Positions 7,685-13,775 of a stretch of 18,130 nucleotides of DNA are shown in pieces. The stretch spans positions 1-18,130 of the forward strand of contig CAZTVG010000013.1 of the NCBI GenBank assembly GCA_964617015.1. The letters run 5' to 3'. The position numbers and the translations under genes were made by a program. This DNA comes from ASMP01 sp964617015. Lineage in GTDB: Archaea; Nanobdellota; Nanobdellia; Pacearchaeales; GW2011-AR1. The notes under the pieces were generated by a model, which was not told where the DNA came from, did no database searches, and saw only the letters and a program-made list of their open reading frames with translations. Each line of letters begins with the position of its first letter. Positions within the stretch are counted from its first letter, which is position 1.

Positions 7685-8557
7685 ATGAAAAAAAGAGGGA
7701 ATAGAAAACTGTTTATTGCGTGTTCTGGTGGAAGACATTTAGCACGCTCTCTTGCCAGAAAAACAGGAGGAGATTGCTGTATGCTTGAAAGTGAGATTTT
7801 TCCAGACACAGAATTAAGAGTCCGCCTTCCTAATGACGTTAAGAATTGGGATGTTTATTTTGTTCAGAGTTTTTATGCTGAGAAACATGATGTAAACGAT
7901 AAACTCGTAGAAACCTTGTTTGCTGCTGAAACTGCTAAAGAGCTTGGAGCTAAAAACATATATTTAATTGCGCCGTATTTAGCGTATCTGAGAGAAGATG
8001 TAAGATTCAGAAAAGGGGGAGCAATATCTGCTAAAATCCTGGCCAAACTCTTCAGAATTTTCAAAAAAGTCTATGTCGTTGAACCTCATTTACATAGATT
8101 CAAAAGTTTTTCAGAATTTTTCCCAAATGCTGTCAAGGTTAGTTTATCAGAAGAAACTGCTTCTTATATAAAGAAAAACATCGGTAAATGCCTTCTCGTC
8201 GGTCCTGATAGAGAGAGTGAGCAGTGGGTTGCTCCCATAGCTAAAAAACTTGATTTAGAATATGTGGTTCTTGAAAAAAAGAGAATAAATCCAAGGAAAG
8301 TTAAAATTATGGGAAGAAGAATAAGTTCAGATAAAGTCGTAATTATTGATGATATTATTTCCACAGGAAGAACTTTACTCGAAGCGGGCAGGCTTGTTAA
8401 GGCTAAAAAAATTTATTTCATAGCGATGCATGGTCTATTTTCAGAAGGGGCTCTAGGAAAATTAAAGAAAAAGGGTAAAGTCGTTGTTTCAAATACAGTT
8501 CCTTCAGTAGCCAGCAAAATAGATTGCTCTAGAAAGATAGCTAAAAAAATAAATTAA
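7685..8557 (+). CDS. prs: Ribose-phosphate pyrophosphokinase (PRPP synthetase)
   Basis: This cytosolic enzyme makes PRPP from ribose 5-phosphate and ATP for nucleotide, histidine and tryptophan synthesis. The 290-residue protein has the family landmarks in order: FPDTELRVRLP (39-49), HDVNDKLVETL (68-78), APYLAYLREDVRF (96-108), VEPHLHR (132-138), GPDRESEQWV (173-182) and the PRPP-binding loop VVIIDDIISTGRT (218-230, Asp222/Asp223). The length and the GPDRESEQW segment fit archaeal-class enzymes. The N-terminal MKKRG comes from the duplicated repeat. It is the first gene of the pentose phosphate operon, whose RpiB would provide its substrate. The start directly follows a 13-codon leader ORF and has no Shine-Dalgarno sequence. 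Its last three codons and stop lie inside repeat copy 2. Confidence 0.93.
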   Translation: MKKRGNRKLFIACSGGRHLARSLARKTGGDCCMLESEIFPDTELRVRLPNDVKNWDVYFVQSFYAEKHDVNDKLVETLFAAETAKELGAKNIYLIAPYLAYLREDVRFRKGGAISAKILAKLFRIFKKVYVVEPHLHRFKSFSEFFPNAVKVSLSEETASYIKKNIGKCLLVGPDRESEQWVAPIAKKLDLEYVVLEKKRINPRKVKIMGRRISSDKVVIIDDIISTGRTLLEAGRLVKAKKIYFIAMHGLFSEGALGKLKKKGKVVVSNTVPSVASKIDCSRKIAKKIN

Positions 8558-8558
8558 A

Positions 8559-8566
8559 TTTATAAG
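8559..8566 (+). promoter_or_regulatory. TATA box upstream of the SDR gene (repeat copy 2)
   Basis: TTTATAAG, identical to the copy-1 box, lies about 26 bases before the leader ORF ATG at 8589. It could start a separate transcript for the SDR, gnd, pgi, rpiB and rpe genes. Confidence 0.45.
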
Positions 8567-8588
8567 TATATTATGTTTTGAATGTAAA

Positions 8589-8630
8589 ATGAAAAAGAGT
8601 AAATGTAAAATTTACTGCGCTTTCCATTAA
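8589..8630 (+). CDS. 13-residue leader peptide ORF upstream of the SDR gene
   Basis: This second copy encodes the same MKKSKCKIYCAFH peptide as the ORF at 7642, again stopping one base before the ATG of the main gene. It shares its context with the first copy: a TATA box about 26 bases upstream and no Shine-Dalgarno sequence for the next gene. Coding status is inferred only from position and context. Confidence 0.4.
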   Translation: MKKSKCKIYCAFH

Positions 8631-8631
8631 A

Positions 8632-9408
8632 ATGAAAAAAAGAGGGAGGAAAAAAGTCTTATTATTGGGTGCTGCTGGAAGAATTGGGGCTGGCTTTATA
8701 GAAGAGTACCTGAAGAAATATAAAAAATATTATGAATTAATTCTTGGGGTTCATAGTAAAAAATTCAAAGATAAGAGATTCAGGGTTTTTAGAACAGAGT
8801 TAACTGATATAGCTAGTTTAAAAAGAGTTATGAAAAATGTTGATGTTGTTATTAATCTTGCTGCAAACCCCCGGGTGGATGCAACTTTTTCAGATCTAAT
8901 AAAGCCAAATCTAATTGGAGCATATAACGTCTTTGAAGCTGCTCGTCAAGCTAAATGTGAAAGGGTTATTTTCGCTAGTAGCGTTCATGTGATAAAGGGC
9001 TACCCCCATGGCAGAGAAATTATAGGAACAGATGCTCCTAAGCCCCTGAATTTTTATGGAGCTTCAAAAGCTTTTGGTGAAGCTTTATGCAGTGTCTTCT
9101 CTCATAAATACAACCTTTCCTGCTTAGCAATAAGAATCGGTGCTTATGTCTCTAATAATGGAAAAAAAGTCGTATGCTACACGAGACATGATTATGATTA
9201 TGTGATAAGTCAAAGAGACATGGCACAATTATTGCATAGGTGTGTTATGGCTGAAAAAAAAGTGAAATATGGGATTTTATCAGGTATTTCAAATAATGAA
9301 CATAAAAGGATGGAACTCAAATATACAAAAAGATTGGTAGGGTATGAGCCAGAAGATGATGCGTTTAAGGTTTGTAGAGTAATTAAAAAATCAGAATTGA
9401 AAAAATGA
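8632..9408 (+). CDS. Extended SDR, Azf-like candidate glucose-6-phosphate dehydrogenase
   Basis: This 258-residue NAD(P)-dependent SDR has a GAAGRIG nucleotide loop (13-19), NLAANP (75-80), NLIGAYNVFEAA (93-104), FASS (114-117) and the catalytic YGASK (Tyr142, Lys146), ending with GYEPEDDA (237-244). This layout and length match the uronate dehydrogenase group, which includes Azf, the glucose-6-phosphate dehydrogenase of Haloferax volcanii. Its start overlaps the promoter repeat, and its stop overlaps the gnd start by four bases. Sitting directly before 6-phosphogluconate dehydrogenase argues that it oxidises glucose 6-phosphate to 6-phosphogluconolactone. After the second strand the sequence reads GVHSKK with no acidic residue, which hints at NADP rather than NAD. 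A uronate dehydrogenase or sugar-nucleotide epimerase cannot be excluded. The SDR call is firm; the substrate is inferred. Confidence 0.7.
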   Translation: MKKRGRKKVLLLGAAGRIGAGFIEEYLKKYKKYYELILGVHSKKFKDKRFRVFRTELTDIASLKRVMKNVDVVINLAANPRVDATFSDLIKPNLIGAYNVFEAARQAKCERVIFASSVHVIKGYPHGREIIGTDAPKPLNFYGASKAFGEALCSVFSHKYNLSCLAIRIGAYVSNNGKKVVCYTRHDYDYVISQRDMAQLLHRCVMAEKKVKYGILSGISNNEHKRMELKYTKRLVGYEPEDDAFKVCRVIKKSELKK

Positions 9409-10310
9409 GAAAACAAATTGGATTTATCGGTTTAGGAAAAATGGGAACAAACATGGTTTTAAATCTGGCTGATAAGAAATGGGAAGTTATCGTTTACAAT
9501 AGGTCTCCTAAAAAAACTAAAAAAATCGTAAAGAGAAAAAATATCTCTGGTTCTTATTCTATCGAAGAGTTCTGCAAAAAAGTTCCGAAACCAAGGGTAA
9601 TTTGGTTAATGATAACATCCGGAAAAGCTATTGATAAAGTTATTTCCGGTTTATTGCCTCATCTCTCTCGGGGAGATATAGTTATCGATGGAGGAAACTC
9701 TTTCTATGAAACCTCGATAAAAAGATATAATAGATTGAAAAGAAAGGGAGTTTATTTCTTAGACGTCGGAGTTTCTGGTGGAGTTGAAGGAGCTAGAAAA
9801 GGAGCATGTATGATGATTGGAGGTAACAAGAGTGTTTTCAAAAGATTGGATAACTTATTTAGGGATATGTGTGTTAAAGATGGCTATGGTTATATGGGAA
9901 GTGTGGGAGCAGGGCACTTTGTTAAAGGGATTCACAATGCTATAGAGTATGGAATGATGTCTTCTCTCAATGAAGGCTTCGAGGCAATAAAAAAACAACA
10001 AAAAAGGTTTGGAACAGAGCTTAAAGAAGTGGCTAAAGTTTATGATAACGGGAGCATAATTCAGGGTAAATTAACTCACTGGCTTTATGATTCTCTGAAA
10101 AAACCAGAATATTTGGATGAAATTTCTTGTCAGGTTCCTTTCGGGGACACAGAAAAAGAGATGAGATTCCTCGAGAAAAAATTCAAGATGCCGATGTTAA
10201 AACAGGCTAGGTTGATAAGGTATCACTCTAGAAAAAACCAAGTCTGTGGACAAATTATCTCTGCTCTTAGAAACAAATTTGGAGGACACAAATTTCTAAA
10301 GAAAAAGTAA
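9405..10310 (+). CDS. gnd: 6-phosphogluconate dehydrogenase, decarboxylating, short form
   Basis: It oxidises and decarboxylates 6-phosphogluconate to ribulose 5-phosphate. The 301-residue chain is the short GndA/YqeC-type form, against ~470 residues for the classical enzyme. Visible motifs are GLGKMG (9-14), VIDGGNSFY (93-101), DVGVSGGVEGARKG (120-133, with the substrate SGG), and GHFVKGIHNAIEYG (170-183) with the catalytic Lys174, His177-Asn178 and Glu181. After the second strand the sequence is YNRSPKK (31-37), which by comparison with the family suggests NADP use. Its ATGA start overlaps the end of the SDR gene and only one base separates it from pgi, so it is mid-operon and translationally coupled. 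There is no Shine-Dalgarno sequence. Confidence 0.93.
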   Translation: MRKQIGFIGLGKMGTNMVLNLADKKWEVIVYNRSPKKTKKIVKRKNISGSYSIEEFCKKVPKPRVIWLMITSGKAIDKVISGLLPHLSRGDIVIDGGNSFYETSIKRYNRLKRKGVYFLDVGVSGGVEGARKGACMMIGGNKSVFKRLDNLFRDMCVKDGYGYMGSVGAGHFVKGIHNAIEYGMMSSLNEGFEAIKKQQKRFGTELKEVAKVYDNGSIIQGKLTHWLYDSLKKPEYLDEISCQVPFGDTEKEMRFLEKKFKMPMLKQARLIRYHSRKNQVCGQIISALRNKFGGHKFLKKK

Positions 10311-10311
10311 A

Positions 10312-10794
10312 ATGCCAAATTATCAAGGTACAATAAGAAAATTTGAGAAAAATTATGAAAAAAAATCCTCTAGAACTTTGAAAGATCTTCAATCTTATTT
10401 CCGTGATAAAAAAGAAGTTCAAAAAATTCTGAAGAAAAAGAATCCTGTAATTTATTCTGTTTTTATTAAAGAGCTTTCTCCAATTGACCTGGGGCTTACA
10501 GTAATAAACCCAGGAAATATATCTGGAGAGTATTTTTTTACTAAAGGACACATACATAAAAAGAAGACCCCTGAATTTTACATACTTCTAGAGGGAAAAG
10601 GAGAGCTCTTGATTCAGAAAGGCAAACTCAAAGTTATTGATCTCAAAAAAGGAGAAATTGCTTTAATTCTAAAAAAATACGCCCACAGACTCATAAACAC
10701 AGGAAGTAAAAAACTAAAAGTTTTGACAATTTATGACCAAAAGTCAAAGCCGGATTATAAAATTAAATTTAAAAAAAGATTTTTTAAGAAATGA
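10312..10794 (+). CDS. pgi: Cupin-type (archaeal) glucose-6-phosphate isomerase
   Basis: It interconverts fructose 6-phosphate and glucose 6-phosphate using a metal in a small beta-barrel, unlike the large bacterial PGI. The 160-residue protein has the cupin PGI signature GEYFFTKGHIH (72-82), EFYILLEGKGE (88-98) and the second cupin motif AHRLINTG (124-131). The expected metal ligands are His80, His82, Glu88 and His125. It lies one base after gnd, and its stop overlaps the rpiB start by four bases. In this operon it would connect gluconeogenic fructose 6-phosphate to the oxidative branch. The N-terminal ~45 residues are Lys-rich and less conserved in appearance. The call is based on clear motifs. 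Confidence 0.9.
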   Translation: MPNYQGTIRKFEKNYEKKSSRTLKDLQSYFRDKKEVQKILKKKNPVIYSVFIKELSPIDLGLTVINPGNISGEYFFTKGHIHKKKTPEFYILLEGKGELLIQKGKLKVIDLKKGEIALILKKYAHRLINTGSKKLKVLTIYDQKSKPDYKIKFKKRFFKK

Positions 10795-11249
10795 AAATAT
10801 ATATTGCAGGAGATCATGCCGGATTTAAATTAAAGGGAAAAATTAAGAAATATTTTGATAAAAAAAATATTTCCTATAAAGACTTTGGACCTCATAGATA
10901 TAATTCAAAAGACGATTATCCTGATTTTGTGATTCCCATGGCTAAAGCTGTTGCAAAAAGTAGAGATAGTCTTGGTATTGTTATTGCAGGTTCGGGCATT
11001 GGGGAAACAATTGCTGCTAATAAAGTAAAAAGTATTAAAGCAGTTTTATATCATGGGAAATCTCCTGATTTAATTACAACGTCTAAGTTGCATGATAATG
11101 CAAATATTCTCTGTATGGGTTCAAGATTTGTAAAAAAAAGAGATGCTATAAAATCAATAGAATTGTGGTTAAAGACGTCATTTAGCAATGCTGCAAGACA
11201 TAAAAGAAGACTCAGAAAAATAGATCTTTTTGAAAAGAAAAAACAATGA
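10791..11249 (+). CDS. rpiB: Ribose-5-phosphate isomerase B
   Basis: It converts ribulose 5-phosphate to ribose 5-phosphate, the substrate of PRPP synthetase. The 152-residue protein has AGDHAGF (6-12, Asp8-His9), the phosphate-binding loop GSGIGETIAANK (67-78), and LHDNANILCMG (100-110). The base position that is Cys66 in E. coli RpiB is Ala66 here, while Glu72 sits where the mycobacterial type carries its catalytic Glu. The enzyme therefore belongs to the Glu-type RpiB group. Some members of the LacAB_rpiB superfamily act on other aldose phosphates, but the context favours ribose 5-phosphate. Four-base ATGA overlaps on both sides tie it to pgi and rpe. Confidence 0.92.
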   Translation: MKIYIAGDHAGFKLKGKIKKYFDKKNISYKDFGPHRYNSKDDYPDFVIPMAKAVAKSRDSLGIVIAGSGIGETIAANKVKSIKAVLYHGKSPDLITTSKLHDNANILCMGSRFVKKRDAIKSIELWLKTSFSNAARHKRRLRKIDLFEKKKQ

Positions 11250-11878
11250 AAAAGATAATTCCTTCTGTAATTGCAAAATCTCAAAAAGAGTTAGATGAAA
11301 GAATAAACAAGGTAAAAAATTCTTCAAGAACTTTTCATTTAGATATCATGGACGGAAAATTTGTAAAAAATAGGTCTTTGATGTTCGATTTTAAATTTCC
11401 TAAAGATAAGAGATATGTAGCTCATTTAATGATAAAAAATCCAGAAAAATGGATAAACAAAAACTGGAGAAAAGCAGATACTATTATCTTTCATCTGGAA
11501 CCTTTCAAAAATGAAAAAGAAATAGAAAATATAATAAAATTAATAAAAAGTAAAGGAAGAAAGGTTGGATTAGCAATAAATCCTAAAACAAGCGTTGAAA
11601 AAATCAGACCTTACTTAGAACAAATAGATCTTGTCCTAATAATGACTGTAAATCCTGGAAAGTATGGAAGTAAATTTCTTCCCAAAACCCTAAAAAAAAT
11701 TGGACAATTGAGAAAAATGAAAAGAGATATAGAGGTAAGTGTTGATGGAGGAATAAATCCAAGGACGATAAGGTCTGCATCAGGGGCGGGGGCAAATACT
11801 TTTGTTTCTGGTTCTTATATACAAAAAAGTGAAGATTCAAGAAAAGCCCTTAAGGAATTAATTATATTATCAAAATGA
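11246..11878 (+). CDS. rpe: Ribulose-phosphate 3-epimerase
   Basis: It interconverts ribulose 5-phosphate and xylulose 5-phosphate, feeding transketolase. The 210-residue TIM-barrel protein has PSVIA at the N-terminus, HLDIMDGKFVKN (31-42), HLM (60-62), MTVNPGKYGSKF (133-144), VDGGIN (166-171) and the phosphate site FVSGSYI (186-192). The metal ligands of the family (His31, Asp33, His60, Asp167) and the catalytic pair Asp33/Asp167 are all present. VNPGKYG replaces the more usual VNPGFGG, a mild change in the flexible loop. It is the last gene of the six-gene operon, with a four-base overlap with rpiB. I see no clear T-rich terminator behind it. Confidence 0.93.
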   Translation: MKKIIPSVIAKSQKELDERINKVKNSSRTFHLDIMDGKFVKNRSLMFDFKFPKDKRYVAHLMIKNPEKWINKNWRKADTIIFHLEPFKNEKEIENIIKLIKSKGRKVGLAINPKTSVEKIRPYLEQIDLVLIMTVNPGKYGSKFLPKTLKKIGQLRKMKRDIEVSVDGGINPRTIRSASGAGANTFVSGSYIQKSEDSRKALKELIILSK

Positions 11879-11899
11879 AGCTTGAATAGTTTAATGATA

Positions 11900-11910
11900 A
11901 ATTTTAAAAG
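11900..11910 (+). promoter_or_regulatory. Possible TATA box of the glutaredoxin gene
   Basis: An ATTTTAAAAG element lies about 52 bases upstream of the glutaredoxin ATG. It would place transcription start near 11930, inside the inverted repeat that follows, leaving a short leader that carries the Shine-Dalgarno site. Confidence 0.35.
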
Positions 11911-11926
11911 AGATAAAACTTATTGA

Positions 11927-11952
11927 TTTTGATTAAATAAATCAAAAGGAGG
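11927..11952 (+). promoter_or_regulatory. Inverted repeat touching a strong Shine-Dalgarno site
   Basis: TTTTGATT (11927-11934) and AATCAAAA (11940-11947) form a perfect 8-bp dyad with a 5-base loop. The right arm runs into AAAAGGAGG (11944-11952), the strongest ribosome binding site in the window, five bases before the ATG at 11958. It could be a regulator site at the transcription start or an RNA hairpin shielding the edge of the ribosome site. Confidence 0.5.
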
Positions 11953-11957
11953 CAAAA

Positions 11958-12191
11958 ATGGCTGTAAAAATCTATTCAACACCCACATGTCCGTGGTGCG
12001 CAAAAACCAAGGAATTCTTTAAGGCAAATAAGATATCATTCACAGATGTGGATGTAAGCAAGAACAAAAAGGCTGCTGAAGAGATGGTTAAAAAATCAGG
12101 GCAGATGGGAGTTCCTGTGATTGAAATAAATGGAGAAATAATTGTGGGTTTTAAGCAGGAAGCCTTAAAAAAAGCCTTGAAGTTAAAGTAA
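11958..12191 (+). CDS. Glutaredoxin/NrdH-like redox protein
   Basis: This 77-residue thioredoxin-fold protein has the dithiol site CPWC (Cys11, Cys14) in the first helix, the cis-proline segment GVPVIEING (51-59) and a C-terminal GF that fits glutaredoxin/NrdH proteins. Such proteins reduce disulfides in partner enzymes, for example ribonucleotide reductase. The start is fixed by a strong GGAGG five bases upstream. It is followed after 20 bases by an aldehyde dehydrogenase with its own GAGGAG site, so the two are probably cotranscribed. A thioredoxin reductase-like gene 4 kb downstream on the same strand is a candidate electron donor; glutathione biosynthesis genes are not seen. The family is clear; the partner is inferred. 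Confidence 0.9.
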   Translation: MAVKIYSTPTCPWCAKTKEFFKANKISFTDVDVSKNKKAAEEMVKKSGQMGVPVIEINGEIIVGFKQEALKKALKLK

Positions 12192-12211
12192 GTGTTGATA
12201 AAAAGAGGAGA

Positions 12212-13666
12212 ATGAAAAAATACGGGAATTACATTAATGGAAAGTGGTTCAGTGCTTCAAATAAAAAAATTCAGGTAATAAACCCTTTTACTGAAAAAAC
12301 AATAGCTGAGATTACTGATTCAAACGAAAAAGACGTTGATATGGCTGTTAAGGCAGCAAGAGAAGCGTTTGAAAAATGGAAAAATTCAACCCCTCTGGAA
12401 AGGCAGAATCTGTTTTTGAAACTGGCTGATTTAATAGAAAAAGAAAAAGCCAGACTGAGCAAACTTGAATCAGAGAATCAGGGCAAGACTGTGGCTCTGG
12501 CGGCTCTGGATATAGAATTTGGAATTGACAATCTGAGATTTTTTGCAGGAGCGTGCAGGGTTTTGCAGGGAACACTTTCCGGAGAGTATCTTGATGTTCA
12601 CAAAAACAAAAAGCACAAGGCATTGGGCACTTCAATCCTGAGAAGAGAACCTATCGGAATTGTGGCTTCAATAACGCCGTGGAATTATCCTTTTATGGTG
12701 GCCTGCTGGAAGCTTGCTGCGGTTGCTGCCGGAAACACTATTATTCTAAAGCCCTCATCTTATACGCCTTTATCAACACTTGAGCTGGCAATATTGGCGG
12801 AAAAAGCAGGATTTCCTCCTGGGGTGATTAATGTCCTAACAGGCTCTGGAGAAAAAGTCGGAAAAATTCTTGCACAGCATCCTGGAATTGAAATGATTGC
12901 ACTGACAGGAAGCACAGAAACCGGAAAAGAAATCATGAAACTCGCCTCTGTAAACATGAAAAAAACCCATTTTGAGCTTGGCGGAAAAGCTCCTTTCATT
13001 GTTTTTGAAGATGCTGACCTTGACACTGCTGCAAAATACGCTGTTGATGCTTCTATTATTAACTCTGGGCAGGACTGCACTGCTGCAGCAAGAATTTACA
13101 TCCAAAGCCCTGTTTACGAAAAATTTATTGGATTTGTGAAAAAACACGCGAAGAGAGTTGTTGTCGGTGATCCTTCAAAACATACAACAACTATTGGGCC
13201 GTTAATTTCAGCAAAACAAAAAGAAAGAGTCGCTTCATTTATTGAAAATTTGGGAAAGAACGAAAAAGTAATCTGGCGGTCCAAGGTTCCGAAAAAAGGG
13301 TTTTTCTTTCCTGTTACGATTGTTAAGGATTTTGAGCAAAAAGGTAATTTATGTCAAAAAGAAATTTTCGGACCTGTGATTGCATTAGCAAAATTTTCAA
13401 CAGAAGAAGAAGCAATAAGAAAATCAAACGATGTTGATTATGGTCTGGCATCAAGCATCTGGACCAAAGACATAAAAAGAGCATTTCAGGTTGCGTCTGC
13501 ACTGAGGTTTGGTGAAGTCTGGATTAATGATCACCTGCCTTTGGTTTCAGAGATGCCTCATGGCGGACTGAAGGAAACAGGGCACGGCAGAGATTTAGGC
13601 ATTCACTCCCTCGAGGAATACACTTATCTGAAACACATTTATGTGGGATTGGGGGAAGAGAGTTAG
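12212..13666 (+). CDS. NAD(P)-dependent aldehyde dehydrogenase, aminoaldehyde (PatD-like) type
   Basis: This 484-residue enzyme oxidises an aldehyde to a carboxylic acid. The family residues are present: PWNYPF with Asn158, LTGSTETGK (cofactor loop), FELGGKAP with general base Glu255, GQDCTAAARI with nucleophile Cys289, and EIFGPV. GQDCTAA around the cysteine and SEMPHGGLKETGHG near the C-terminus resemble gamma-aminobutyraldehyde/1-pyrroline dehydrogenase (PatD), which suggests an aminoaldehyde substrate. The length is normal, with no signal peptide. GAGGAG precedes the start, and the gene sits 20 bases after glutaredoxin. Its GC content is visibly higher than that of the pentose phosphate operon. 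Saccharopine dehydrogenase-like genes follow after a 109-bp gap. The class is certain; the substrate is tentative. Confidence 0.9.
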   Translation: MKKYGNYINGKWFSASNKKIQVINPFTEKTIAEITDSNEKDVDMAVKAAREAFEKWKNSTPLERQNLFLKLADLIEKEKARLSKLESENQGKTVALAALDIEFGIDNLRFFAGACRVLQGTLSGEYLDVHKNKKHKALGTSILRREPIGIVASITPWNYPFMVACWKLAAVAAGNTIILKPSSYTPLSTLELAILAEKAGFPPGVINVLTGSGEKVGKILAQHPGIEMIALTGSTETGKEIMKLASVNMKKTHFELGGKAPFIVFEDADLDTAAKYAVDASIINSGQDCTAAARIYIQSPVYEKFIGFVKKHAKRVVVGDPSKHTTTIGPLISAKQKERVASFIENLGKNEKVIWRSKVPKKGFFFPVTIVKDFEQKGNLCQKEIFGPVIALAKFSTEEEAIRKSNDVDYGLASSIWTKDIKRAFQVASALRFGEVWINDHLPLVSEMPHGGLKETGHGRDLGIHSLEEYTYLKHIYVGLGEES

Positions 13667-13775
13667 TTACAACTTAGAAAAAAGACGTATGTTATTACCA
13701 AAATTATTAATCTTTTAGTTAAAAGGAAAATAAGAGGTTGTTACAAATTAAAAATAATCAAAGGTAAAAATTAAA

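Larger units (their letters stand above)
7599..7700 (+). repeat. 102-bp promoter/leader direct repeat, copy 1
   Basis: This copy matches 8546-8647 at 100 of 102 positions; the two differences are A/G changes at 7633 and 7637 (G at 8580 and 8584). The unit holds a TATA box, a 13-codon ORF, a small inverted repeat (AGTAAAT and ATTTACT, 7651-7669, 5-base loop) and the start codon plus first five codons of the downstream gene, so both downstream proteins begin with MKKRG. The copies lie 947 bp apart and flank prs. Confidence 0.95.
8546..8647 (+). repeat. 102-bp promoter/leader direct repeat, copy 2
   Basis: The second copy of the unit at 7599-7700 (100/102 identical). Its left end overlaps the last three codons and stop of prs, and its right end encodes the first five residues of the SDR gene. 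The inverted repeat is at 8598-8616. It gives the gene at 8632 a second internal promoter and leader within the operon. Confidence 0.95.

Noticed and set aside
11894..11926. 10-codon ORF before the glutaredoxin gene
   Set aside because: It overlaps the proposed TATA element and would lie upstream of the transcription start.
12760..13147. Long minus-strand ORFs inside the aldehyde dehydrogenase gene
   Set aside because: They are antisense shadows of a strongly conserved coding sequence and show no domain of their own.
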